Shown here one piece after another: positions 54,673 through 63,560 of a stretch of 64,000 bases of DNA (position 1 is its first letter; each line of letters begins with the position of its first letter). This DNA is from an uncultured Bacteroidota bacterium. GTDB lineage: Bacteria; Bacteroidota; Bacteroidia; Bacteroidales; P3. A program made the position numbers and the translations under genes. The stretch spans positions 62,001-126,000 of the forward strand of contig CACYJU010000006.1 in the NCBI GenBank assembly GCA_902774845.1, given 5' to 3'. The notes beneath the pieces were generated by a model. The model ran no database searches. It was given only the letters and a program-made list of their open reading frames with translations, and had not been told where the DNA came from.

Positions 54673-55533
54673 ATGACCAAATCTAATAAAAAGACTATAA
54701 AGCACAAAAGAAATAACAAAGGACGTCGTCTGCCAGGTTGGAAGTCCATTCCCTTGTGGCGTAAGATTTTGAGACTGCTATGGGTTGTTCCTCTGGCTCT
54801 CTGGGCGGCTTCCCTCTTACTCGTCATCGCCTACCGTTGGATCAATCCTCCCCTCACCCCTCTCATGGTCCAACGCTTCAACCAGCAGCTCTTCCAGAAG
54901 AACCGCCCGGTGAATTTCGAACACAAGAACGTGAAGGTGGAGGACATTTCTCACTATATGGTCGACTGCGTCGTAGCTTCCGAAGACGGCCTCTTCATGT
55001 ATCACCATGGGTTCGACGTCAAACAGCTCAAGCAGTCCTACAAAGAAAACAAACGGGGGCGCCGTATTCGCGGTGGAAGCACCATCTCCATGCAAACCGC
55101 GAAGAACGTCTTCCTTCCTCACAAACGCTCCATGATGCGCAAAGCAGTCGAAGCCTACTTCACCCAGCTCATCGAGTGGTTCTGGGGCAAAAAACGTATC
55201 ATGGAGGTCTACCTCAACGTCATCGAGTTCGGCGACGGCATCTATGGTGTGGAGGCTGCCAGCCAGCACTACTACGGCCGTCACGCTTCCGAACTCACCC
55301 ACCATCAGGCCGCTGAGCTCGCTGTCTCCCTCCCCGCTCCTCTGCGTCGCAATCCTGGCAAGCCCTCCTCCTATTTCCGCCGTCGCACCGCCACCATCGA
55401 GGCCCGCTCCCGTCAGTATGGAAAAATCAACCTCGAGGCCAAGAAAGAAGATCTCAACCCCAAATACCGCAATCAGGAGAACATCATAGACTTCGTGAAA
55501 TGGTATCGCAAACAGAAAAAGAGCGACAAATAA
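54673..55533 (+). CDS. mtgA: Monofunctional peptidoglycan glycosyltransferase
   Basis: 286 residues. One N-terminal membrane anchor (about 32-55) and a GT51 domain with catalytic Glu104 in ASEDGLFMYHHGFD, RGGSTISMQTAKNVFL, and KKRIMEVYLNVIEFGDGIYG. Polymerises lipid II into glycan strands outside the inner membrane. No transpeptidase domain. Overlaps xerD by 34 bases, so translation is coupled. Confidence 0.95.
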   Translation: MTKSNKKTIKHKRNNKGRRLPGWKSIPLWRKILRLLWVVPLALWAASLLLVIAYRWINPPLTPLMVQRFNQQLFQKNRPVNFEHKNVKVEDISHYMVDCVVASEDGLFMYHHGFDVKQLKQSYKENKRGRRIRGGSTISMQTAKNVFLPHKRSMMRKAVEAYFTQLIEWFWGKKRIMEVYLNVIEFGDGIYGVEAASQHYYGRHASELTHHQAAELAVSLPAPLRRNPGKPSSYFRRRTATIEARSRQYGKINLEAKKEDLNPKYRNQENIIDFVKWYRKQKKSDK

Positions 55534-56432
55534 GCCTTTGGCGACAAGCCGAGCGTGAGTTCGAGACACACCTGCGTCTCGAACGGGCCCTCTCGCCCAA
55601 CACCGCCGCCGCCTATCTCAGCGATATCTCTCACCTCGAACGTTATGCCGTAGAGCACAATCTGCGTCCTCGCGACATCTCAACCAACCATCTCCAGGAG
55701 CTTCTTGCACAACTCAACGACCTAGACATCGCCGCCACCACCCAAAGCCGCTTCATCTCTGCCTTCAGGGCTTTCTTCAAGATTATGATTCTCGACGACA
55801 CCATTATCGACAACCCCGCTGAATTCCTCACCCTTCCCAAACGTCCCCAACATCTGCCCGACATACTCACCGACGCCGATGTCAACGCCATTCAAGGCAC
55901 CTTCGACCGCTCCACACCAGACGGCGAGCGCAACTTCGTCATCATCGAGGTGCTTTATGGGTGCGGCCTCCGTGTCAGCGAGCTGGTCAACCTCAAGCTC
56001 GCCGATATATACCCTGAAGAGGAATGCCTCCACATCTTTGGCAAAGGCAATAAAGAACGATGGGTGCCCGTCAACAGCCGCGCTCTCAAGCTCCTGCAGA
56101 CCTACATCTTCAACGTCCGCTCGCATCTACCCATAAAGCACGGCGAAGAGAAATATGTCTTCATAAGCCGTCTGGGTAGGCATCTCAGCCGCAACTTCGT
56201 CTTCATGTTCCTGCAGGATGCCGTCCGCAAAGCCGGCATCTCCAAGCATGTCTCCCCTCACAGCCTGCGCCATACTTTCGCCACCGAGCTTGTCAACGGC
56301 GGTGCCGACCTGCGCGCCGTCCAGGAGATGTTAGGTCACGCTCACCTCGCCACTACCGAGATCTACACTCACCTCAGCCCCAGCTACCTGCGTCAGACCA
56401 TCGAGACCTACCATCCTCACTACAAACGTTAG
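55500..56432 (+). CDS. xerD: Tyrosine recombinase XerD
   Basis: 310 residues. N-terminal SAM-like DNA-binding domain (FETHLRLERALSPNTAAAYL) and catalytic domain with Arg158 (GLRVSELV), His254 and Arg257 (HSLRHTF), His280 (LGHAH) and Tyr289. Size and context fit the housekeeping XerC/XerD pair that resolves chromosome dimers at dif, rather than a mobile integrase; no attachment site or prophage genes are nearby. The ATG lies within the end of mtgA. Confidence 0.92.
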   Translation: MVSQTEKERQISLWRQAEREFETHLRLERALSPNTAAAYLSDISHLERYAVEHNLRPRDISTNHLQELLAQLNDLDIAATTQSRFISAFRAFFKIMILDDTIIDNPAEFLTLPKRPQHLPDILTDADVNAIQGTFDRSTPDGERNFVIIEVLYGCGLRVSELVNLKLADIYPEEECLHIFGKGNKERWVPVNSRALKLLQTYIFNVRSHLPIKHGEEKYVFISRLGRHLSRNFVFMFLQDAVRKAGISKHVSPHSLRHTFATELVNGGADLRAVQEMLGHAHLATTEIYTHLSPSYLRQTIETYHPHYKR

Positions 56433-57866
56433 ATGTTCCTTTTTGCTCTTGCCTTTGCATTAGGTTGCGCTCTCGCCTGCTGGTTCCCACACCTCTCCTG
56501 CTGGTGGTGGTTGGCTATGGTTCTGGCTGTGGCGGTCTCTCTGGCTGAGTCTTTCCTTCTTTACATAGGAAAGCACACAAGAGGTCTTACGATCGTATCC
56601 GTCTTCGTCGCGTTGCTTTTGGGCATAGCTGCAAGCCATATTCGGAATCCTTTGACTAACGAGAGCCATTTCTCCCGCCATCTGACAACCGGCTATGAGA
56701 ACGAAATGCTGGTAGTGCTGGCTGATGATCTCCAACCTACCCCAAAACATCTTAAGTCTACCGCTCATGTTTGCGCCTTAAAACAACCCGATGGTCTTCT
56801 AAAAACCTCCGGAAAGACGCTGCTCTATTTCGACACCTCGGCCGATGGACTTACCAAAGGCTCTCGACTTCTCGTCCGCGGTCGCCTTCTCCAGGTCCCC
56901 GATTCCCTCGGCGAAAAGGGGTTCAACTACAGGCGTTATCTCGAGCGCAAGGGTGTCTTCTTTCAGTGTTTTGTCGACCACTACCAGCTTGTCGGCCAGT
57001 CCAATCCCTCTCTCCCTTCGAGGTGGAGGAATCGTCTAGACCTCGTGGTTGACCGTTCCGACCTGACCGAAGAGAACCGCGGCATAGTCAAAGCCATGTT
57101 TCTGGGTGACAAACGCGCTCCTCTCGACCTGACGAAAGACGACTTCCGCAAGGCTGGAGTCTCCCACCTTCTCTGCGTTTCTGGCCTCCATGTGGGAATC
57201 GTGGCTGCTCTCGTCGCCTTCCTCCTCATCCCTCTCGGTCGTGGAAGACGTGCCTCTATCGTTAGAGCGGCCATCGAGCTGGCCGTCGTCTGGCTTTTTG
57301 TGCTTATGACCGGCGCCAGCCCCTCCACACTCCGTGCCGGCGTGATGTTCTCCTTCATCATCGCCGCCAGAGCCTACACCATGCACACCCCGGGCCTCAA
57401 CGCCCTCGCCGCCTCCGCCTTGGTGTTACTGACCTACCGCCCTTCCCTGGTGATGGACGTCGGCTTCCAGCTTTCCTACTCCGCCGTGGCGGGCATCATG
57501 ATCTTCTCCCCGCCCCTCTGTCGGTTCTCTCTTCCCATAAAACGCAACACAGCCAACACTTCTGGCAATCATAAGCTGGCCAAGCTATCGACCTCCCTCC
57601 TCAACAGACTTTGGCAGTACACCACCGTCTGCCTTTCGGCTCAACTGTTCACCATGCCACTGGTTCTCTACTACTTCGGATATATCTCCCCCTGGTTTTT
57701 GATTGCCAACCTACTCATAGTGCCGTTCGCCGGACTTCTACTTGGAAGCATGATGCTCCTGGTGGCTGTGAGCCGCTGGCCTTGTGCATGGTCTCTCATG
57801 CAAATCGTTGTCAACAGGGAGCTCTCTGTCGTATGCGCAATAACCCACTGGGTAGCAACCCTTTGA
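56433..57866 (+). CDS. comEC: ComEC/Rec2 family DNA-uptake membrane protein
   Basis: 477 residues, starts directly after the xerD stop. Hydrophobic N-terminus, a soluble OB-like DUF4131 region (about 90-190: GKTLLYFDTS, SRLLVRGRLLQVPD, GFNYRRYLERKGVFFQCF), then the competence domain with many membrane helices (MFLGDKRAPLD, AGVSHLLCVSGLHVGIVAAL, GASPSTLRAGVMF). In competent bacteria ComEC carries single-stranded DNA across the inner membrane. The metallo-hydrolase domain found at the C-terminus of many homologues is absent. Confidence 0.92.
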   Translation: MFLFALAFALGCALACWFPHLSCWWWLAMVLAVAVSLAESFLLYIGKHTRGLTIVSVFVALLLGIAASHIRNPLTNESHFSRHLTTGYENEMLVVLADDLQPTPKHLKSTAHVCALKQPDGLLKTSGKTLLYFDTSADGLTKGSRLLVRGRLLQVPDSLGEKGFNYRRYLERKGVFFQCFVDHYQLVGQSNPSLPSRWRNRLDLVVDRSDLTEENRGIVKAMFLGDKRAPLDLTKDDFRKAGVSHLLCVSGLHVGIVAALVAFLLIPLGRGRRASIVRAAIELAVVWLFVLMTGASPSTLRAGVMFSFIIAARAYTMHTPGLNALAASALVLLTYRPSLVMDVGFQLSYSAVAGIMIFSPPLCRFSLPIKRNTANTSGNHKLAKLSTSLLNRLWQYTTVCLSAQLFTMPLVLYYFGYISPWFLIANLLIVPFAGLLLGSMMLLVAVSRWPCAWSLMQIVVNRELSVVCAITHWVATL

Positions 57867-57906
57867 AAACATGATTACAGAAGTTATTATATTATAATAA
57901 TTTTCG

Positions 57907-57914
57907 TATATTTG
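57907..57914 (+). promoter_or_regulatory. Promoter of the methylmalonyl-CoA operon
   Basis: TATATTTG followed by CA, 63 bases before the epimerase ATG. Confidence 0.65.
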
Positions 57915-57977
57915 CATTTTCCATGGGTGGAAAATTTTTATTTAAAACAAAACAAACAAAAAGATATTCAAAGAATT

Positions 57978-58385
57978 ATGACACCTTCACACATTGAACA
58001 CATCGGCATTGCCGTGACCAATTTGGACGAAGCTATCCGTTACTGGGAAGAGGTAATGGGATTGGAATGCTACGCCATCGAAGAGGTAAAAGACCAGAAA
58101 GTAAAGACCGCCTTCTTCAAGATTGGCGAGGTAAAAATCGAACTGCTGGAGCCCACCTGCCCCGAGAGCACCATCGCATCGTTCATAGAGAAGAACGGAG
58201 GCAAGGGCGGCATGCACCATATCGCATTTGCAGTTGAGAACACCGACCAGGCGCTGAAAGACGCCGAAGCCAAGGGAGTGCGCCTGATAGACAAGGAAAG
58301 CCGCGGCGGCGCAGAAGGCCTGCACATCGGATTCCTGCACCCGAAGAGCACCCTCGGAGTATTGACCGAAATGTGCTGCAAGTAG
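57978..58385 (+). CDS. mce: Methylmalonyl-CoA epimerase
   Basis: 135 residues of the vicinal-oxygen-chelate fold: IEHIGIAVTNLDEAI, MHHIAFAVENTD, GLHIGFLHPKSTLGVLTEM, with metal-binding His in HIGIAV and HHIAF and Glu near the end. Converts (R)- to (S)-methylmalonyl-CoA, supplying the decarboxylase encoded next. The start at 57978 gives the usual length; upstream codons lie in the leader. First gene of the mmd operon. Confidence 0.96.
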   Translation: MTPSHIEHIGIAVTNLDEAIRYWEEVMGLECYAIEEVKDQKVKTAFFKIGEVKIELLEPTCPESTIASFIEKNGGKGGMHHIAFAVENTDQALKDAEAKGVRLIDKESRGGAEGLHIGFLHPKSTLGVLTEMCCK

Positions 58386-58403
58386 TCCGTGCCCGGACAG
58401 GGC
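58385..58403 (+). promoter_or_regulatory. Intercistronic mini-hairpin, copy 1
   Basis: GTCCGTGCCCGGACAGGGC, its first base being the last base of the mce stop codon. GTCCG pairs with CGGAC round a TGCC loop, and loop GCC can pair with the following GGGC (H-type pseudoknot). Repeated after mmdA and mmdC. Confidence 0.65.
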
Positions 58404-58495
58404 AGACAGAATTGATTTTCATGAGGCAGGACCAATAGACGCTAAGGCTTGCGGGAGAGCCTCGATTACATAACCCATTAAATCAAAAACACACT

Positions 58496-60055
58496 ATGGC
58501 TTTTGAACAGAAAATAAAAGAGCTTCTTGACAAAAGGACCGAAGCCCGCATGGGTGGAGGCCAAAAGCGTATCGACAAACAGCACGAGCAGGGTAAACTG
58601 ACGGCACGCGAGCGCATCGCCATGCTCCTCGACGAGGGTTCGTTCGAAGAGTTTGACATGTTCGTCACCCACCGCTGCACCAACTTCGACATGCAGAAAC
58701 AGTCGTTCCTCGGCGACGGCGTGGTGACCGGCTACGGCACCATCAACGGACGTCTGGTTTATGTGTTCGCACAGGACTTCACCGTCTTCGCCGGATCTCT
58801 CTCGGAGACAATGTCGCTGAAGATCTGCAAGGTGATGGATCAGGCGATGAAGGTCGGAGCACCCGTCATCGGATTGAACGACTCGGGCGGAGCCCGTATT
58901 CAAGAAGGCTGCAACTCGCTGGCTGGATATGCCGAGATATTCGAGCGCAACATCCTGGCATCGGGAGTGGTGCCGCAGATCAGCGCCATCTTCGGACCTT
59001 GCGCCGGCGGTGCTGTTTACAGCCCTGCATTGACCGACTTCATCATGATGACCAAGGAGAACAGCTACATGTTCCTCACCGGCCCGAAGGTGGTGAAGAC
59101 CGTCACGGGCGAGGATGTGACCGTCGATAAGCTGGGCGGAGCCATGGTGCACGCCACCAAGAGCGGTGTGGCACACTTCGTGGGAGAGACCGAAGAATCA
59201 ACCATCGAACTTATCCGCGACCTGGTGAGCTACATACCGAGCAACAACTTCGAAGAGGCACCTATGGTTGAGACCGGCGACCCCATCGACCGCATGGAGG
59301 ACACACTCAACACCATCATACCCGAAAACCCCAACACGCCTTACGACGTGAAGGAGGTCATCAACGCCCTCGTTGACGACGGCAAGTTCCTCGAAGTACA
59401 TGAGAAATTCGCTCCGAACCTGGTTGTCGGATTCGCCCGAATGGGAGGCCGCAGCGTGGGAGTGGTGGCCAACCAGCCGAAGGCAATGGCCGGCGTACTC
59501 GACTGCAACGCCTCACGCAAGGGAGCCCGCTTCGTGCGCTTCTGCGACGCTTTCAACATACCGCTGGTGACGCTGGTTGACGTTCCAGGCTTCCTGCCCG
59601 GAACAGGTCAGGAGTACAACGGCGTCATCGTACACGGAGCCAAGATGCTTTACGCCTACGGTGAGGCAACGGTGCCGAAGGTTACCGTAACCCTGCGCAA
59701 GAGCTACGGCGGCGCACATATCGTGATGAGCTGCAAGCAACTGCGCAGCGATATCAACTACGCATGGCCGACGGCACAGATAGCCGTGATGGGAGCCAGC
59801 GGAGCCACCGAGGTACTGCAGGGCCGCGCTCTGAAAGAGATCACCGATCCTGAAGAGAAAGCCAAGTTCATCGCCGAGAAGGAGAAGGAGTACAACGACC
59901 AGTTCGCCAACCCGTACAATGCAGCCAAATACGGCTACATTGACGACGTTATCGAACCGAGGAACACCCGTTTCCGCGTGATACGCGCCCTTCAGGTGCT
60001 CGCCACGAAGAAGGACAGCCTGCCGATGAAGAAACACTGCAACCTGCCACTGTAG
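58496..60055 (+). CDS. mmdA: Methylmalonyl-CoA decarboxylase alpha subunit (carboxyltransferase)
   Basis: 519 residues, biotin-dependent acyl-CoA carboxyltransferase fold, two crotonase-like halves: [79 protein letters not shown] and [10 protein letters not shown]. Moves the carboxyl group of (S)-methylmalonyl-CoA to biotin on the carrier protein. Related propionyl-CoA carboxylase beta subunits look alike, but the neighbouring OadG, biotin and beta-subunit genes identify the sodium-pump decarboxylase. Confidence 0.96.
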   Translation: MAFEQKIKELLDKRTEARMGGGQKRIDKQHEQGKLTARERIAMLLDEGSFEEFDMFVTHRCTNFDMQKQSFLGDGVVTGYGTINGRLVYVFAQDFTVFAGSLSETMSLKICKVMDQAMKVGAPVIGLNDSGGARIQEGCNSLAGYAEIFERNILASGVVPQISAIFGPCAGGAVYSPALTDFIMMTKENSYMFLTGPKVVKTVTGEDVTVDKLGGAMVHATKSGVAHFVGETEESTIELIRDLVSYIPSNNFEEAPMVETGDPIDRMEDTLNTIIPENPNTPYDVKEVINALVDDGKFLEVHEKFAPNLVVGFARMGGRSVGVVANQPKAMAGVLDCNASRKGARFVRFCDAFNIPLVTLVDVPGFLPGTGQEYNGVIVHGAKMLYAYGEATVPKVTVTLRKSYGGAHIVMSCKQLRSDINYAWPTAQIAVMGASGATEVLQGRALKEITDPEEKAKFIAEKEKEYNDQFANPYNAAKYGYIDDVIEPRNTRFRVIRALQVLATKKDSLPMKKHCNLPL

Positions 60056-60074
60056 GTCCGTGCCCGGACAGGGC
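60056..60074 (+). promoter_or_regulatory. Intercistronic mini-hairpin, copy 2
   Basis: GTCCGTGCCCGGACAGGGC, identical to copy 1, starting on the base after the mmdA stop codon. Followed by TTTCAAGTTCCAAGTTTCAA words (60080-60100). Confidence 0.65.
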
Positions 60075-60158
60075 AATTGGTTTCAAGTTCCAAGTTTCAA
60101 GATTCGAAATTCAACATTAATTAATAACCAGGGGGAGACCCCATAAAATCACAAAAAG

Positions 60159-60524
60159 ATGAAAAAAGTTTTATTGACCGCCGTCATTGCTGCCGCTTTC
60201 GTATTCGGAATGGCATCATGCAACTGCAAAAAGAACGCAGAACCTGAACAGGAGTGCACCGAGCAGACCGAAGAGGTTTGCAACCACGAGTGCGAACATC
60301 CCGCTTGCATCTGTGATTCTGCTTGCGCAGAGAACCACTGCGAAGGCTGCACCAACGAGGAGTGCAAAGCAAAATGCTGCATGCACAAATGCTGCAAAGA
60401 GGGTGAGAAATGCTGCAAGGATGGCGACAAAGCTTGCTGCAAAGACGGCGAGAAAGCTTGCTGCAAAGACGGCGAGAAAAAATGCTGCAAAGACGGCGAG
60501 AAGAAAGAGTGCTGCAAGAAATAA
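60159..60524 (+). CDS. Cysteine-rich repeat lipoprotein
   Basis: 121 residues with 25 cysteines. Lipobox GMASC (Cys21), then spaced CxC, CxxxC and CxxC motifs (ECEHPACICDSACAENHC, CEGCTNEECKAKCC) and a C-terminal set of eight-residue repeats CCKDGEKA (about five, from base 60408). The high Cys/Lys content without aromatic residues resembles metallothioneins or other metal-binding proteins, but no known family matches. It lies between mmdA and oadG, where I know of no such gene in other decarboxylase operons. Translation start is clear (ATG at 60159). Function unknown. Confidence 0.85.
   Translation: MKKVLLTAVIAAAFVFGMASCNCKKNAEPEQECTEQTEEVCNHECEHPACICDSACAENHCEGCTNEECKAKCCMHKCCKEGEKCCKDGDKACCKDGEKACCKDGEKKCCKDGEKKECCKK
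60405..60508 (+). repeat. 24-bp coding repeat in the Cys-rich gene
   Basis: About four to five copies of TGCTGCAAAGACGGCGAGAA plus 4 bases, with small differences; the number may vary by slippage. Confidence 0.85.
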
Positions 60525-60542
60525 GTAGTCACTGAAGGCAGA

Positions 60543-60578
60543 GGAGCGGTTTCCTTTAATGTTTTCATGAGCCGCTCC
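60543..60578 (+). promoter_or_regulatory. Hairpin between Cys-rich gene and oadG
   Basis: GGAGCGG / CCGCTCC stem with a 22-base loop, no T-run after it, so more likely an RNA-processing or attenuation site than a full terminator. Confidence 0.45.
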
Positions 60579-60633
60579 CCTACCCTTTCTTTCGGTCACA
60601 AAACTTTTCAATCTGATTTTTACAAACTGAAAC

Positions 60634-61719
60634 ATGAACAATATCTATAAATTACTAACAATCGGCACCCTTTGTGTAGCGCTGTTTGCCGGCGGACTGT
60701 CGGCCAAGCCGCACAAGCGTCCCATGCCTCCACAACAAGGCACAGAGCGACCGGTGCCGCCAGAGGATGGCAAGATGCCACCCGAGTGCGAAATGCACCA
60801 TCCTGGAATGGGTATGCATGGCCAGCAGCCAGTCACCTTCCAGTCGAACAAGATCTGTTTCATTCCGGCCATGCAGGCCTACGTGGTCATCGATAGTACC
60901 GACTGCGCCGTTGACCTTGTGGTCCGCGAAGAGGACGGCAGCATGAAACTCATCGGCCGCCACGTTACCGACAGTCTTTACAAACGTCACGACCTGAAGA
61001 ATATCCACCGCCCGCGTTCAGTATGGGTATTAGGCGACAAGATCGTTTACCTTGCATCGTCAGCAAAAGACAGCGCCCACATTGGTATCCTGTCGATGGA
61101 GCCCATGCCCATCGAAGAGGGCGAACATGTAGCAAAACTGAATTATGCTTTCGGCAAAGAGAAATCATATTTCGGCTTGCATTTCAACGCTTACGCCTTC
61201 GATGTGAACCCAATGACCAAAGAGATGACCGTAGTCGGTACCAACGCATTGGGTTACAGCATCGCGATTCTCGACATGACGAACTTCCCCGAGGAGCTTT
61301 CGTTCAAAGGCGAGCCCTACAACTACCACAAGAAGAAACAATCAGAGGTTATTGCTGATTCCGACCCCTACGGAGTAGGATTGACCGTTGTCGCTGTTTC
61401 CGTGGTGTTCATCGCACTCATCTGCGTATGTCTCATCATGTTGGGTTATGGTTCAGCCATTCGTAACTGGAACGAGAAACGCAAGAACAAAGGAGAAGCC
61501 AAGAAGCAATCGGCAGTCAGCAGTCAGCCGGCAGCAGTCAGCGACAAGAAAGATGTTGACGGCGAAGTGTATGCCGCTATCGCAACAGCCATCTACCTCT
61601 TCAACGAAGAGCTGCACGACGACGAGGATATGGTAATCACCATCCAAGATGTGCAGCGTGCATGGACGCCGTGGAACGACAAGCGCTTCAACATGAACCA
61701 ATATTTTAATAAAAGGTAG
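60634..61719 (+). CDS. OadG-type gamma/delta subunit with large periplasmic extension
   Basis: 361 residues. Signal sequence ending GLSAK, a Pro/Met/His-rich stretch (PPECEMHHPGMGMHGQQ, about 47-65), a soluble domain of about 170 residues (KICFIPAMQAYVVIDSTD, GRHVTDSLYKRHDLKNIHRP), then the OadG part: DPYGVGLTVVAVSVVFIALICVCLIM membrane helix, and a cytoplasmic tail with EVYAAIATAIYLF. OadG-like subunits assemble the membrane decarboxylase; normal ones are about 80-150 residues. A repeat-word insert (61508-61543, QSAVSSQPAAVSD) lies in the tail. The Met/His segment next to a Cys-rich neighbour hints at metal handling. Confidence 0.82.
   Translation: MNNIYKLLTIGTLCVALFAGGLSAKPHKRPMPPQQGTERPVPPEDGKMPPECEMHHPGMGMHGQQPVTFQSNKICFIPAMQAYVVIDSTDCAVDLVVREEDGSMKLIGRHVTDSLYKRHDLKNIHRPRSVWVLGDKIVYLASSAKDSAHIGILSMEPMPIEEGEHVAKLNYAFGKEKSYFGLHFNAYAFDVNPMTKEMTVVGTNALGYSIAILDMTNFPEELSFKGEPYNYHKKKQSEVIADSDPYGVGLTVVAVSVVFIALICVCLIMLGYGSAIRNWNEKRKNKGEAKKQSAVSSQPAAVSDKKDVDGEVYAAIATAIYLFNEELHDDEDMVITIQDVQRAWTPWNDKRFNMNQYFNKR
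61508..61543 (+). repeat. CAGTCAG-word repeat inside the oadG-like gene
   Basis: GGCAGTCAGCAGTCAGCC then GGCAGCAGTCAGC, translated SAVSSQPAAVS; same word family as 3589-3636 and 36147-36177, in the same coding sense. Confidence 0.8.
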
Positions 61720-61799
61720 TACGAATGCGTGAATGAGTTAGCAGCTGGCGCAGTTGCACGACCATAACAACATTTTTACGAAATAACAGATAAATCAAA

Positions 61800-62228
61800 A
61801 TGAAAAATTTCAAATTCAAAATAAACGGTACTGACTACAATGTTGACATCAACGAGGTGGAAGGTCAGGAAATAAAACTGAATGTGAACGGCACCGACTA
61901 CAACGTGACCGTTGACGCCGAAGTGAAACAGAAACCCGTAGTGAAACGTCCCACGCCGAAGGCAGCACCAGCTCCTGCAGCAACGGCAGCACCAGCTCCT
62001 GCAGCATCAGGCGCAGGTACGAAGGTGACCACACCTCTGCCCGGCACCATCCTTGACGTGTTCGTCAATGTGGGCGACAAAGTCAACGCCGGCCAGCGTG
62101 TAGTACTGCTCGAAGCCATGAAGATGGAAAACAACATTGAATGCGACGTTGCAGGAACCGTGACCGAGGTAAAATGCCGCAAAGGCGACAGCGTCCTTGA
62201 AGGCGACGTACTCGTAGTGATTGGATAA
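61800..62228 (+). CDS. mmdC: Biotin carrier subunit of methylmalonyl-CoA decarboxylase
   Basis: 142 residues. C-terminal biotinyl domain with biotinylated Lys108 in EAMKMEN, preceded by an Ala/Pro-rich flexible linker (about 52-72). The N-terminal 40 residues carry a short duplication, NGTDYNV twice. Carries the carboxyl group from MmdA to the membrane subunit MmdB. The mini-hairpin copy 3 begins one base after its stop codon. Confidence 0.96.
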   Translation: MKNFKFKINGTDYNVDINEVEGQEIKLNVNGTDYNVTVDAEVKQKPVVKRPTPKAAPAPAATAAPAPAASGAGTKVTTPLPGTILDVFVNVGDKVNAGQRVVLLEAMKMENNIECDVAGTVTEVKCRKGDSVLEGDVLVVIG

Positions 62229-62229
62229 A

Positions 62230-62248
62230 GTGCGTGCCCGCACAGGGC
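62230..62248 (+). promoter_or_regulatory. Intercistronic mini-hairpin, copy 3
   Basis: GTGCGTGCCCGCACAGGGC. Compared with copies 1 and 2 the third and twelfth bases of the stem are swapped (C-G to G-C), keeping the GTGCG/CGCAC pairing: a compensatory change. Confidence 0.65.
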
Positions 62249-62335
62249 GTTGTAATGATTGTGTGAACGATTGAGCATCAAACGCAGTTTTATCACTAAC
62301 AAATTAACAAATAAAACAATAACACAATAACAACT

Positions 62336-63505
62336 ATGATAACTTTAGCTACAGGTGGTTTCATGGATTTTATGTCAACCCAGTTGATGCAGTTCCTGCA
62401 GTACACGGGTTTTGCCAATGTCACATGGGGCCACATCGCAATGATAGTCATAGGACTGGTGTTCATATTCCTCGGCATCAAGAAGGAGTTTGAGCCCCTG
62501 CTCCTTGTTCCTATCGGATTCGGTATGCTGATAGGTAATATTCCTTTCTACCCAGGATTGAAAATCGGTATCTATGAGACCGGCTCGGTGCTGAACATCC
62601 TGTATCACGGAGTGCAGAACGGCTGGTATCCACCCCTTATCTTCCTCGGTATCGGTGCCATGACCGACTTCTCGGCGCTGCTTTCCAACCCGAAGCTGTT
62701 CCTTATCGGAGCGGCAGCCCAGTTCGGTATTTTCGCAGCCTATATGGGAGCACTCGCATTGGGATTCCTGCCCAATGAGGCAGGTGCCATCGGCATCATC
62801 GGCGGTGCCGACGGTCCTACCGCCATCTTCCTGAGCTCACAGCTGGCTCCTGACCTGATGGGTGCCATCGCTGTGTCGGCCTACTCCTACATGGCCCTCG
62901 TGCCAGTAATACAGCCACCCATCATGAGACTCTGCACCACAAAGAAAGAACGTCTTATCCGCATGAAGCCGCCGCGTCAGGTGTCGAAGTTGGAGAAGAT
63001 CACCTTCCCGATTCTCGGCCTCCTCTTCTGCGCCTTCATCGTGCCGTCAGGCCTTCCGTTGCTCGGTATGCTCTTCTTCGGTAATCTGCTTAAAGAAAGC
63101 GGCGTAACCAAACGACTGAGCGACGTGGCCAGCAACGCCATAGTGAATATGTGCACCCTGCTTATCGGTATCACCGTGGGAGCCTCGACACAGGCAACCA
63201 CCTTCCTCACCGGCAAGTCGGTGCTCATCTTCGGTCTTGGTGCCGGCTCGTTCATCGTAGCCACCTTCACCGGTGTATTGTTTGTGAAGTTCTTCAACCT
63301 CTTCCTGAAAGAAGGCAACAAGATCAACCCGCTTATCGGAAACTCCGGTGTGAGCGCCGTGCCCGATGCAGCACGTGTGTCGAACAACGTGGGATTGGAA
63401 TACGACAAAACCAACTACCTGCTGCAACACGCTATGGGTCCCAATGTGGCCGGCGTGGTGGGATCGGCAGTAGCCGCTGGTATCCTGTTGGCATTCCTGC
63501 ACTAA
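62336..63505 (+). CDS. mmdB: Sodium-pumping decarboxylase beta subunit
   Basis: 389 residues, about nine to eleven membrane helices, of the OadB/MmdB family: LLVPIGFGMLIGNIPF, GIGAMTDFSALLSNPK, the ion-binding GIIGGADGPTAIFLSSQLAP stretch, AVSAYSYMALVPVIQPPIMR and GNSGVSAVPDAARVSN. Decarboxylates carboxybiotin and exports sodium. Last gene of the operon, which thus turns the succinate-to-propionate pathway into a sodium gradient. Confidence 0.97.
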   Translation: MITLATGGFMDFMSTQLMQFLQYTGFANVTWGHIAMIVIGLVFIFLGIKKEFEPLLLVPIGFGMLIGNIPFYPGLKIGIYETGSVLNILYHGVQNGWYPPLIFLGIGAMTDFSALLSNPKLFLIGAAAQFGIFAAYMGALALGFLPNEAGAIGIIGGADGPTAIFLSSQLAPDLMGAIAVSAYSYMALVPVIQPPIMRLCTTKKERLIRMKPPRQVSKLEKITFPILGLLFCAFIVPSGLPLLGMLFFGNLLKESGVTKRLSDVASNAIVNMCTLLIGITVGASTQATTFLTGKSVLIFGLGAGSFIVATFTGVLFVKFFNLFLKEGNKINPLIGNSGVSAVPDAARVSNNVGLEYDKTNYLLQHAMGPNVAGVVGSAVAAGILLAFLH

Positions 63506-63524
63506 TATAAGTATACAAGAAAAG

Positions 63525-63560
63525 TAAGAGGCGGCCCAATGGGTCGCCTCTTATTCTTTT
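63525..63560 (+). terminator. Terminator after mmdB (bidirectional)
   Basis: TAAGAGGCG / CGCCTCTTA nine-pair stem with an inner GCCC/GGGT part and a following TTCTTTT; the minus side carries CTTTTC, so it can also serve the convergent peptidase gene. Confidence 0.8.

Noticed and set aside
55500..56432. Mobile-element integrase
   Set aside because: All features and the mtgA-comEC context fit the housekeeping XerD; no attachment sites, repeats or phage genes next to it.
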